From JAVEDQ01 sp963783105 (GTDB lineage Bacteria; Actinomycetota; Actinomycetes; Frankiales; Frankiaceae), in contig CAWAMI010000003.1 of NCBI GenBank assembly GCA_963783105.1, positions 558,001 through 622,000 on the forward strand: a stretch of DNA of 64,000 bases. The letters are read 5' to 3'. Of the stretch, positions 7,030 through 14,710 are shown in pieces (position 1 is the first letter of the stretch; each line of letters opens with the position of its first letter). The position numbers and the translations under genes were made by a program. Below the pieces are notes generated by a model. That model searched no databases. It saw only the letters and a program-made list of their open reading frames with translations, and was not told where the DNA came from.

Positions 7030-9423
7030 TCACCGGGACCAGCGCCAGTCGCGCACCTCGGGCATGTCCTCCATGTGCTCGATCACGTAGCGCGAGTGCT
7101 CGGCGAGCATCTGCTCGCAGTGCGAGACGAGGCGATCGCTGCCCTCGACGAGCTGACGGGCCCGACGGACGGCCTCGGTCGCCAGGTGGTACCGGCTCAT
7201 CTTGTTGAGCACCACCATGTCGAACGGGGTCGTGGTCGTTCCCTGCTCCCGGAACCCGGCGACGTGGAAGCGGGACTCCCCCGGCCGGCCGTTCAGCAGC
7301 TGGTGCACCGCCCGGGCGTAGCCGTGGAACGCGAGCACGACGTCCCGGTGATTCGTGAACAGCGCGCGGAACATCGCCTCGCTGAAGCCGTGCGGATGCA
7401 CGTCCGGCGGGATGAGTGCCATCAGGTCGACGACGTTCACCACCCGGACCGAGAGCTCCGGCACGAACTCGCGCAGCAGCTGCGCGGCGGCCAGCGTCTC
7501 CATCGTCGGCACGTCGCCGATGCAGGCCAGCACGATGTCCGGGCCCGACGGCTTCTCGGTACCGGCCCAGTCCCACACCGAGGCGCCCCGGGCCGCGTGC
7601 TCCGCCGCCTCGTCCGGGGTCAGGTACTGCAGGTGCGGCTGCTTGTCGGCCACCAGCAGGTTCACGTGGTCGGTGCTGCGCAGGCAGTGATCAGCGACCG
7701 ACAGCAGGGTGTTCGCGTCCGGCGGGAGCCAGACCCGGACCACGCCGGGGGACAGCGGGATCATCGTGTCGATCAGACCGGGGCCCTGATGGCTGAACCC
7801 GTTGTGGTCGTTGCGCCAGCAGGTCGAGGTGAGCAGCACGTTCAGCGACGGCACCGAGGTGCGCCAGGCCAGCTTCTCGCCCTCCTGGAGCCACTTGGTG
7901 TGCTGGATCGCCATCGACGCGGAGACCATCGCGAAGGCCTCGTAGGTGGCGAACAGGCCGTGGCGGCCGGTCAGCGTGTAGGCCTCGAGCCACCCCTGGC
8001 AGAGGTGCTCGGACAGCACCTCCATCGCCCTGCCGTCGGGGGACACGCGGTCGTCGTGCGGGTCGATCGGCGCCACCATGCAGCGGTTCGTCACCTCCAG
8101 CACCGCGCCGAGCCGGTTGCTGGCCAGCTCGTCCGGGCTGAAGACGCGGAAGGACGTGGGGTTCGCGGTGTACACGTCGCGGCAGAGCTCGCCGAGGGAG
8201 CGGGTCGTCTCGATGAACCGGTCGCCGCGGCGCGCCGGATCGACCGGCACGGCGTAGTCCCGCCACGCGGGCAGCTGCAGCGGCCGGTGCACGCCGCCGC
8301 CGTTCGCGTAGGGCGACGCGCCCATCCGCTTCGTCCCGGTGGGGGCGAGGCGGGCCAGTTCCGGCACCAGGCGACCGGCCTCGTCGAACAGCTCGTCCGG
8401 GCGGTAGGACCGCAGCCACGTCTCGAGCAGCTGCAGGTGCGCCGGGTTGTCGCGGACACCCGCGAGCGGCACCTGGTGCGAGCGGAACGTGCCCTCGACC
8501 TGGACGCCGTCGACCTCGTGCGGCCCCGTCCAGCCCTTGGGTGTGCGCAGCACGATCGCGGGCCAGCGCGGCCGGTCGTGCACGCGGGCGCCCGGGGACC
8601 GGGCCTCCGACTGGATCCGGCGGATCGAGGAGTACGCCGCGTCCAGGGTCGCGGCGAAATCGCGGTGCACCTGATGGACGTCGGAGCCCTCGACCCACAG
8701 CGGCTCGTAACCGTGTCCCTCGAGGAACGCGCGGACCCCGCCCTCCGACGTCCGCCCGAGCACCGTCGGGTTCGCGATCTTGTACTGGTTCAGGTGCAGG
8801 ATCGGCAGCACCGCTCCGTCGCGGGCGGGGTTCAGGAACCGGGTCGACTTCCAGGACCCCTCCAGCGGACCGGTCTCCGCCTCTCCGTCGCCCACCACGC
8901 AGGCCACGAGCAGGTCCGGGTTGTCCATCGCCGCGCCGAAGGCGTGGACGAGCGAGTAGCCCAGCTCACCGCCCTCGTGCACCGACCCCGGCGTGGGGAC
9001 GCTGACGTGGCTGGGGATGCCGCCCGGCGCCGAGAACTGCCGGACCAGCCGGCGGAGGCCGGTCAGGTCCTGCGAGACCCGCGGATAGATCTCGCTGTAG
9101 GTGCCCTCGAGGTAGGTGCTGGCCACCAGCGCCGGTCCCCCGTGACCCGGGCCAGCGACGTAGAGCACGTCCTGCCCCGTGGCGCGGATGAGCCGGTTGA
9201 GATGGACGTAGACGAGGTTCAGGCCCGGGGAGGTCCCCCAGTGGCCGAGCAGCCGGGGCTTGATGTGCTCGGGGCGCAGGTCCGCCCGCAGCAGCGGGTT
9301 CTCGCCGAGGTAGATCTGCGCGACCGTGAGGTAGTTGGCGGCGTTCCAGTAGCGGACGAGAAGGTCCAGCTCGTCGTCGGACAGCGGGACGAGCTCCGTC
9401 GACTCTGGCGTTCCGAGCGTCAC
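7030..9423 (-). CDS. xfp: Xylulose-5-phosphate/fructose-6-phosphate phosphoketolase
   Basis: 797-aa thiamine-diphosphate enzyme that splits xylulose 5-phosphate (and often fructose 6-phosphate) with phosphate to acetyl phosphate plus glyceraldehyde 3-phosphate or erythrose 4-phosphate. Diagnostic stretches are YWNAANYLTVAQIYL at the N-terminus, GPGHGGPA, the TPP site VGDGEAETGPLEGSW, and NDHNGFSHQGPG. A longer frame from 9495 overlaps the CBS gene by 76 bp. The GTG at 9423, overlapping the CBS stop as GTGA, gives the family's usual N-terminus and length. The context (CBS protein upstream, ackA downstream) indicates a fermentative ATP-yielding bypass. Confidence 0.93.
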   Translation of the reverse strand: MTLGTPESTELVPLSDDELDLLVRYWNAANYLTVAQIYLGENPLLRADLRPEHIKPRLLGHWGTSPGLNLVYVHLNRLIRATGQDVLYVAGPGHGGPALVASTYLEGTYSEIYPRVSQDLTGLRRLVRQFSAPGGIPSHVSVPTPGSVHEGGELGYSLVHAFGAAMDNPDLLVACVVGDGEAETGPLEGSWKSTRFLNPARDGAVLPILHLNQYKIANPTVLGRTSEGGVRAFLEGHGYEPLWVEGSDVHQVHRDFAATLDAAYSSIRRIQSEARSPGARVHDRPRWPAIVLRTPKGWTGPHEVDGVQVEGTFRSHQVPLAGVRDNPAHLQLLETWLRSYRPDELFDEAGRLVPELARLAPTGTKRMGASPYANGGGVHRPLQLPAWRDYAVPVDPARRGDRFIETTRSLGELCRDVYTANPTSFRVFSPDELASNRLGAVLEVTNRCMVAPIDPHDDRVSPDGRAMEVLSEHLCQGWLEAYTLTGRHGLFATYEAFAMVSASMAIQHTKWLQEGEKLAWRTSVPSLNVLLTSTCWRNDHNGFSHQGPGLIDTMIPLSPGVVRVWLPPDANTLLSVADHCLRSTDHVNLLVADKQPHLQYLTPDEAAEHAARGASVWDWAGTEKPSGPDIVLACIGDVPTMETLAAAQLLREFVPELSVRVVNVVDLMALIPPDVHPHGFSEAMFRALFTNHRDVVLAFHGYARAVHQLLNGRPGESRFHVAGFREQGTTTTPFDMVVLNKMSRYHLATEAVRRARQLVEGSDRLVSHCEQMLAEHSRYVIEHMEDMPEVRDWRWSR

Positions 9424-10043
9424 CCGCGGCCGCCGCTCGACGTCGGGCCGGGGAGCACCGGCATCAGGCGGAACAACGCCGGTGAGTAGTCCCACTCCTC
9501 ACCCGGGGGCCGTGGGTCGACGTGCCCCGCCAGCGCACGGAGCAGGTCCCGTTCCGTGATCAGCCCGACCAGCTGGCCGTCCGCGGTGTGGACGAGCACG
9601 GCGTCCTTCTCCGTCTGCAGCAGCATGCCGGCGACCGCGGAGAGGGGGCTCTCGGCCTGGACGAAGGCCGGCTGGTCGTCGATCAGCTCACTCACCAGGC
9701 GCCGCCCCTGCCCGAGCGGGTTGCGGGCCACCTCGACGGCGAGGTCTCGCTCGGCCAGAAGGCCGAGGCAGCGGCCCTGCTCGATCACCGGGATGTGGTG
9801 CACCCCGGCCTGGCTGACCAGCTCCCAGGTGAGGAGCAGACCGTCCGAGGCGTCCACGGTGAGCAGGTGCGTGGCCATGACGTCCCCGGCGCAGAGCTCG
9901 TGCACCGGGTGCGGCTTCTGTTCCGGCGAGCCGTTCGCGGCCTGCTCGGACTGGGCCTGCTCGGACTGGGCCTGCTCGGACTGGGTCTGCTCGGACTGGG
10001 CCCGCTCGGGCTGGCTTCCGGAAGGTCGGGTCGACGAGGTCAT
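9420..10043 (-). CDS. Tandem CBS-domain protein with SEQ-repeat N-terminus
   Basis: 207-aa protein with two CBS domains (about residues 55-115 and 118-180; GVHHIPVIEQGRCLGLLAERDL and AVLVHTADGQLVGLITERDL). CBS pairs bind adenine nucleotides, and a two-CBS protein (Hrp1, Rv2626c) is a strongly DosR-induced protein in M. tuberculosis. The first 40 residues are low complexity and contain a five-residue repeat of the type SEQAQ, encoded by 15-bp tandem DNA repeats (9941-10015). The start ATG overlaps the nitroreductase stop (ATGA) and its stop overlaps the xfp GTG, so the three genes are translationally coupled. The C-terminal 25 residues are unassigned. Confidence 0.9.
   Translation of the reverse strand: MTSSTRPSGSQPERAQSEQTQSEQAQSEQAQSEQAANGSPEQKPHPVHELCAGDVMATHLLTVDASDGLLLTWELVSQAGVHHIPVIEQGRCLGLLAERDLAVEVARNPLGQGRRLVSELIDDQPAFVQAESPLSAVAGMLLQTEKDAVLVHTADGQLVGLITERDLLRALAGHVDPRPPGEEWDYSPALFRLMPVLPGPTSSGGRG
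9941..10015 (-). repeat. 15-bp tandem repeat, about 5 copies, in the CBS-protein 5' end
   Basis: Unit CCTGCTCGGACTGGG on the plus strand: three perfect copies, one with a single change (9986-10000) and one degenerate (10001-10015). It encodes the SEQ(A/T)Q repeat on the minus strand. Copy-number change would stay in frame. Confidence 0.9.
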
Positions 10044-11035
10044 GGCAGCAGCACCTCCTCCAGCGGACGACGGCCGGTGGTCCGGTTCGGATCCTTCTCG
10101 TCCCCGTAGCCGACCCGCAGGACGAGGTGGGGCTCGCCGACGAGGTTCAGGCGCTGCCGCAGCAGTGTCCGCGGACCCGGCCAGTCCAGGACCTGGCCGA
10201 GCGGGGATGCGCTCAGCCCGTCGACGGTGCCCTGGAGCAGCAGCCGGCCGAGCGCCATCCCGGCGCGGACCTGGTCCTCCGGCGAGTCGGTGTCCGTCCC
10301 GAGCACGACGACCAGCGGGTGCTCGTCGACGACGGGTCGCGGCGGGTCGTCGGCGTCCGGCGCCGGGACCTGGGACAGGTCGAAGTTCCGGATGACGACC
10401 TCGGTGTGCCGCTCCCCCGGCTGAGGCAGGATCGCGGTCGGGATGCCCTCGGTCGTCGCGTCGGTGCGGACCCAGGCGCGGAGCTCGGCGCGGTAGGCCT
10501 CGTCCTGCGACTCCATCTCGTCCGCCCTCGCGAGCAGGCTGACCAGGGCCAGCTGGTCGTCGCGTCGCCGCACGACGTCCAACCACGCCTGTTCCTGCTC
10601 CACGGCGTGGCGGAGCCGCCGGACGACGTCCGCCGGCACCTCCCGGGACTGGAACGGCGTGCGCTGCATGTGCCGCTCGTCGATCGCCCCCGCGAGGGCT
10701 CGTTCGTCGTCCGTCGGCGACGAGCCCGGGCGGACGCGTACCCGCGCGAGATGGTCGGCGTCGCCGTCGTCCGGCCGGAGCTCCACCTCGGCGTCGAAGC
10801 CCCCGGCGCGCAGCGCGACCCGGAGGAAGAGCAGGGCTGCCCCGCAGCTGAGGACCAACTGGCGTCCGGTGGGGTCCAGCCTGTGCAGCGTCCTGCTGCG
10901 GTCGGCGTAGAGGTCGACGGTGTCGGGGCCGAGGCGGAAAGCCCAGGGCTGGGTGTTGTGCACCGACGGCGCCATCGTCGCCGCGGCGACCGCGTGCCGC
11001 AGTACTTCCTCGTTCGGGTTCTTCTCGTCCGACAT
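10040..11035 (-). CDS. Acg-family nitroreductase-like protein
   Basis: 331-aa member of the Acg-type nitroreductase family (M. tuberculosis Rv2032/Rv3127/Rv3131 are DosR-regulated). Typical features are APSVHNTQPWAFRL near residue 22, LDPTGRQLVLSCGAAL, and the C-terminal half with GMALGRLLLQGTVDGLSASPLGQ. Family members resemble FMN-dependent nitroreductases, but the reaction is unknown and some members lack flavin. ATG 11035 is chosen for the GGGAGG 9 bp upstream. It heads the run nitroreductase-CBS-xfp-ackA, with a DosR-box-like site 112 bp upstream. Confidence 0.9.
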   Translation of the reverse strand: MSDEKNPNEEVLRHAVAAATMAPSVHNTQPWAFRLGPDTVDLYADRSRTLHRLDPTGRQLVLSCGAALLFLRVALRAGGFDAEVELRPDDGDADHLARVRVRPGSSPTDDERALAGAIDERHMQRTPFQSREVPADVVRRLRHAVEQEQAWLDVVRRRDDQLALVSLLARADEMESQDEAYRAELRAWVRTDATTEGIPTAILPQPGERHTEVVIRNFDLSQVPAPDADDPPRPVVDEHPLVVVLGTDTDSPEDQVRAGMALGRLLLQGTVDGLSASPLGQVLDWPGPRTLLRQRLNLVGEPHLVLRVGYGDEKDPNRTTGRRPLEEVLLP

Positions 11036-11146
11036 CCCGCTCGGCCTCCCGTTCGGCATCGCGGCCGGTTCCGCGTTCGCGTCCACCCACGCCTGTTCGT
11101 CGCGTCCTACTCGTACACGATGGGCCCGTCCGTCCCTGGCAACGCA

Positions 11147-11161
11147 GGGGACAAAGTCCCC
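11147..11161. promoter_or_regulatory. DosR-box-like palindrome (GGGGACAAAGTCCCC)
   Basis: Perfect 6+3+6 inverted repeat between the PAS-GGDEF stop (11194) and the nitroreductase start (11035). It would drive the nitroreductase-CBS-xfp-ackA run. The GGGAC/GTCCC spacing is 3 rather than 4. A second imperfect site, GGGCCCGTCCGTCCC, lies at 11122-11136. Confidence 0.6.
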
Positions 11162-11193
11162 CGCAGTGGTGCTCTTGGGAAGGTGCCTCAGTC

Positions 11194-12237
11194 CTACGCC
11201 ACGACGAGGCGGTCCCCGCCGGAGCTCTTGGCGGCGTACATCGCCACGTCCGCCTGCCGCAGCCAGGCGCTCGCGTCGGTCCCCAGCCGCGCCTGCGCGA
11301 GCCCGACGCTCGCGGTGACCTTGCCGTCCGTGCGAGTCCGGATTGCTTCGACGACACGTTGCCCGGCGGTCCGGGCGGCGGTGCGCTCGGTGGAGGCCAG
11401 CAGGACCGCCAGCTCGTCCCCGCCGAGCCGCGCGCACAGGTCGCTGGCGCGGGTGGCCTCGGTCAGGGCGGCGGCGGCGCACCGCAGCATCTCGTCCCCG
11501 GCCGCGTGCCCGAGTCGGTCGTTGACGTCCTTGAAGCCGTCCAGGTCGAGAAGCAGCAACGCCACCGGCTCGTCGTACCGCTCGACCCGGGCCTGCGTCT
11601 CCGCGAGGGCCTCGTGGAACCTGGCGCGGTTGCACAGCCCCGTCAGCGCATCGTGCGTGGCGGCGTGCAGCAGCTGCTCCTCGGCCCGCTTGAGCTCCGT
11701 GATGTCGACGACCTGGGAGATGCAGAGCGTGGGGTTCCCGTCGTCGCCACGCACCAGTGACACCACGAGCAGGACCCAGACGCTCTCGCCGTCCGGACGT
11801 ACGTACCGCTTCTCGATGCGGTAGCCGTCGCTCGAGCCGTCGAGCACGCAGCGCAGCTCGGTCAGGTCGCGTTCGAGGTCGTCGGGATGGGTGATCTCCT
11901 GCCAGCTACCGGCGAGCAGGTCGTCCTCGGCGCGGCCCAGCAACTCGCACAGGGCCGCGTTCACCCGGAGCCAGCGGCCGTCCGGCGCGACGAGCGCCAT
12001 TCCGATCGGTGCGTGTTCGAAGGCGTGCTCGAACGGGTCCACGTTCGGAACGGCGCCAACCAGTCTCCGGCGACTCCGCACCCCCTGCAGGTCGGCCTCG
12101 TCGAGAGCGGGCTCGCGGGGTGCGGGCGGCGGCGGAACGGGTGACGGCGTCGGTGCCGCCGAGCGGGACGCAGCCGTGGACACGGGAGGTGACGCCGCCA
12201 ACCGGGTCACGTGTTCTTCCTGGCTCACGCTCTTCAT
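11194..12237 (-). CDS. PAS-GGDEF diguanylate cyclase
   Basis: 347-aa predicted c-di-GMP synthase. A Pro/Ala-rich N-terminus (about 1-65) leads into a PAS domain with PAC tail (about 75-185; FEHAPIGMALVAPDGRWLRVN) and a GGDEF domain (about 190-345; THDALTGLCNRARFHEAL). The signature loop reads GGDEL rather than GGDEF. An RxxD inhibitory site (RASD) sits five residues before it. No EAL domain and no membrane segment are seen. ATG 12237 is preferred over a 47-residue N-terminal extension that reads through intergenic DNA. Two DosR-box-like sites lie upstream, shared with the divergent gene at 12429. Confidence 0.88.
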   Translation of the reverse strand: MKSVSQEEHVTRLAASPPVSTAASRSAAPTPSPVPPPPAPREPALDEADLQGVRSRRRLVGAVPNVDPFEHAFEHAPIGMALVAPDGRWLRVNAALCELLGRAEDDLLAGSWQEITHPDDLERDLTELRCVLDGSSDGYRIEKRYVRPDGESVWVLLVVSLVRGDDGNPTLCISQVVDITELKRAEEQLLHAATHDALTGLCNRARFHEALAETQARVERYDEPVALLLLDLDGFKDVNDRLGHAAGDEMLRCAAAALTEATRASDLCARLGGDELAVLLASTERTAARTAGQRVVEAIRTRTDGKVTASVGLAQARLGTDASAWLRQADVAMYAAKSSGGDRLVVA

Positions 12238-12286
12238 CGTCGCCACCGGCTCCAGCTCCAGGCGGTGTCGATCGCCACGGCCACCC

Positions 12287-12300
12287 GGGCACAAGGTCCC
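12287..12300. promoter_or_regulatory. DosR-box-like site (GGGCACAAGGTCCC)
   Basis: Right half-site perfect and left half degenerate, 25 bp from the perfect box at 12325. Together they form a two-box divergent promoter region for the PAS-GGDEF gene (12237) and the gene at 12429. Confidence 0.5.
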
Positions 12301-12324
12301 GCCTCGCCCGTGCCGTCGCCACTC

Positions 12325-12338
12325 GGGACGGACGTCCC
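12325..12338. promoter_or_regulatory. Perfect DosR-box core (GGGACGGACGTCCC)
   Basis: Exact GGGAC-N4-GTCCC. It lies 88 bp from the GGDEF start and 91 bp from the divergent ATG at 12429. Confidence 0.7.
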
Positions 12339-12428
12339 TGCGGACGACCTCCTTTGGACCGTTCTCCGCCTGCGCCACGGCGTCGATCGTCTCCGGCAGC
12401 CACCCGAGTCGGAAGCAGGTCGAGGACG

Positions 12429-12779
12429 ATGCAGGAATACCCGAACAACCGCGGGGGCGCCGCCGACCCCTTCGAGGCGATCGAGCGGCTGACGCCCTCG
12501 CCGGCCGCGGCGATCGAGGGCATGCGTGCCGCCTACCTCAGCGCCTTCCGCGACATCGCGGGCATCGGCTCCGCGCGGCTGTCCCTACTGGCGTGGGCGA
12601 CGTGGAGCGCCTGTCTGCGGGATGGTTCCGGCATCCGCACCGCGGCACGGCGCGCCGAGGAGGCCGCGTGCGACACGCGTCGCCTGCACGTCTCCAAGCT
12701 CGCTCGGGTCTGGGTCAGCGCCGAGCAGGTCCGGGCGGCCGCCCGGTACGCGTCGCGGACGGCTGCGGCCAGCCGCTGA
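12429..12779 (+). CDS. Hypothetical protein, 116 aa
   Basis: Unrecognised cytoplasmic protein. After a Gly/Asn-rich start it is mostly helical and Ala/Arg-rich (AIEGMRAAYLSAFRDIAGIG, then SLLAWATWSACLRDG). There is no transmembrane run, only isolated Cys residues, and no catalytic motif I can name. The ATG at 12429 follows a purine-rich GGTCGAGGACG; longer readings in this frame run back through the palindrome region. Its position behind a perfect DosR-box core makes it a candidate dormancy-regulon protein of unknown function. Confidence 0.6.
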   Translation: MQEYPNNRGGAADPFEAIERLTPSPAAAIEGMRAAYLSAFRDIAGIGSARLSLLAWATWSACLRDGSGIRTAARRAEEAACDTRRLHVSKLARVWVSAEQVRAAARYASRTAAASR

Positions 12780-12874
12780 TCGAGGGTCGTCCTGGCGGCG
12801 GGCCGGGCCCTTCGCCGACGAGGACGCGACCTCCGGCCCTGCCCTCCTTCTCGAGCCGGAGCGAGGCTGACGAC

Positions 12875-13162
12875 ATGATCGACTACCCCGAAGACGAACT
12901 CTGGTTCCACGACGTCGTCCCGGACCCGGAGGACGACGAGAACATCCCGCCCGAGCACCTCATCGCGGCGGAGGACTACGGCGTCACGGCCGACGAGGAA
13001 CGGCACCCGGAACCGCTGACCGCCCACCTTCGGCGGGAGTTGCCGGAGCCACGAACCGATCCGGACGACGACGCCGCCGCGGAGGCCCTGGACGACCCGG
13101 AGACGGTCGCGGAGCGGGCCATCATCGACGGGTTGTTCGAGCGGCGACACGCGCACGGCTGA
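12875..13162 (+). CDS. Hypothetical acidic protein, 95 aa
   Basis: Small, strongly acidic protein (starts MIDYPEDELWFHDVVPDPED) with a central segment IPPEHLIAAEDYGVTADEERHPEPLTAHLRREL and a C-terminal helix PETVAERAIIDGLFE. The breaks between prolines suggest a partly disordered protein. I do not recognise the family. It lies 95 bp after the previous gene and just before the cydABDC operon, so it may be read from the 12325 promoter. Confidence 0.65.
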   Translation: MIDYPEDELWFHDVVPDPEDDENIPPEHLIAAEDYGVTADEERHPEPLTAHLRRELPEPRTDPDDDAAAEALDDPETVAERAIIDGLFERRHAHG

Positions 13163-13176
13163 CCCGGCGCGAACCC

Positions 13177-13190
13177 GGGACCTTGGGCCT
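13177..13190. promoter_or_regulatory. DosR-box-like site (GGGACCTTGGGCCT) ahead of cydA
   Basis: Left half-site GGGAC perfect, right half GGCCT with two changes, 4-bp spacer. It ends 58 bp before the cydA GTG. It would link cytochrome bd expression to the DosR-type regulators. Confidence 0.5.
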
Positions 13191-13248
13191 CCGGAGCAGG
13201 TCCCCGAGACTCTTCGTGGCCTGCCGACCACTCGCCGACGCTTGATCG

Positions 13249-14649
13249 GTGAACCCCGACACCCTCGCGCGTTGGCAGTTCGGTATCACCACCGTCTACC
13301 ACTTCGTCTTCGTCCCGCTGACGATCGGGCTCTCGCTCCTGGTCGCCGGCATGCACACCGCCTGGTACCGCACGGGCAAGGACGAGTGGCGCAGAGCGAC
13401 CCAGTTCTGGGGAAAGCTCTTCTTGATCAACTTCGCCATCGGCGTCGTCACGGGCATCGTCCAGGAGTTCCAGTTCGGCATGAACTGGAGCGCCTACTCC
13501 CGGGTGGTCGGGGACATCTTCGGCGCGCCGCTCGCCATGGAGGGCCTGCTGGCGTTCTTCCTGGAGTCGACCTTTCTCGGGCTCTGGGTCTTCGGCTGGA
13601 ACCGGTTGCCGAAGGGACTCCACCTCGCCTGCATCTGGCTGGCCTCGATCGGCACCGTCATCTCGGCCTACTTCATCCTCGCGGCGAACTCCTGGATGCA
13701 GCACCCGGTGGGCTGGCGCTACGACCCGCAGCAGGGTCGGGCCGAGCTGACCAGCATCTGGAAGGTGCTCACCAACAAGGTGCAGCTGGTGACCTTCCCG
13801 CACGTGCTGTTCGGCGCCCTGCTGACCGCTGCGATGGTGCTGGTCGGCGTCTCCGCCTACCACCTGCTGCGGCGTCGCGAGGTCGAACTGAACACCAAGA
13901 TCGCCAAGCTGGGCCTCGTCGTCGCGTTCGTCTCGGCGATCGGCGTCGCCGGCATCGGTCACCTGCAGGGGCAGGTGATGACCGAGGTCCAGCCGATGAA
14001 GATGGCCTCGGCCGAGGCGCTGTGGAACACCGAGAAGAACGCCGACTTCTCGCTGTTCGCGGTCGGCGACGTCAACGGCGGCCGGAACAAGGTCGACGTC
14101 GGCATCCCGAGCGGGCTGTCCATCCTCGCGACCAACTCGCCGGACGGCACGGTGCAGGGGGTCACGAACCTGCAGCGCGAGTACGAGCAGCGCTTCGGCC
14201 CCGGCGACTACACGCCGATCATGGGCGTCACCTACTGGACGTTCCGGCTGATGATCGGCTTCGGAATCCTCGCCGGCCTGCTGAGCTTCGTCGGTCTCGT
14301 GCAATGGGCCCGCGGCCGGCTGGCGGACAGCCGCCTGCTGCTCCGGATCGCGATCTGGGCCAGCGCCCTGCCCTTCCTCGCGAACTCCGTCGGCTGGATC
14401 TTCACCGAGATGGGCCGTCAGCCCTGGCTCGTGTTCGGCCTGCTGCGCACCACAGACGGCGTCTCCCCAGGGGTCTCCCAGGGCGAGGTGATCGCGACCC
14501 TCGTCGGCTTCACCGCGCTCTACGGCGTCCTCGCGGTCATCGCCTTCGGCCTGTTCCTCCGCTACGCCCGCCGAGGACCGGACCCCGCGCCGACGCCGAG
14601 CGAGACGGCGGAACCGCAGCCCGAGCCGGAGCTGATGCTCGCCTACTGA
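13249..14649 (+). CDS. cydA: Cytochrome bd quinol oxidase subunit I
   Basis: 466-aa multi-pass membrane subunit that carries haems b558, b595 and d and oxidises quinol to reduce oxygen at very low tension. Visible hallmarks are the N-terminal WQFGITTVYHFVFVPLTIG with axial His18, the GRQPW motif at 389-393, and the haem-bearing helices. The Q-loop is of the short, actinobacterial type. The GTG start lies 59 bp after the DosR-box-like site and lacks a strong Shine-Dalgarno sequence. First gene of cydABDC. Confidence 0.97.
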   Translation: MNPDTLARWQFGITTVYHFVFVPLTIGLSLLVAGMHTAWYRTGKDEWRRATQFWGKLFLINFAIGVVTGIVQEFQFGMNWSAYSRVVGDIFGAPLAMEGLLAFFLESTFLGLWVFGWNRLPKGLHLACIWLASIGTVISAYFILAANSWMQHPVGWRYDPQQGRAELTSIWKVLTNKVQLVTFPHVLFGALLTAAMVLVGVSAYHLLRRREVELNTKIAKLGLVVAFVSAIGVAGIGHLQGQVMTEVQPMKMASAEALWNTEKNADFSLFAVGDVNGGRNKVDVGIPSGLSILATNSPDGTVQGVTNLQREYEQRFGPGDYTPIMGVTYWTFRLMIGFGILAGLLSFVGLVQWARGRLADSRLLLRIAIWASALPFLANSVGWIFTEMGRQPWLVFGLLRTTDGVSPGVSQGEVIATLVGFTALYGVLAVIAFGLFLRYARRGPDPAPTPSETAEPQPEPELMLAY

Positions 14650-14710
14650 CCGCGCCCCGCACGTTTCGCCCGCACCCGAACGACGCCCCGAGCTGAAAGG
14701 CACCTCGCAC

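Noticed and set aside
6538..9489. 983-aa plus-strand open frame antisense to ackA/xfp
   Set aside because: Arg/Val/His-rich shadow frame of a GC-rich gene; the opposite strand encodes clear AckA and Xfp motifs.
9941..10015. Short regular repeats as a CRISPR array
   Set aside because: 15-bp head-to-tail units without spacers, inside a reading frame; no cas genes in the window.
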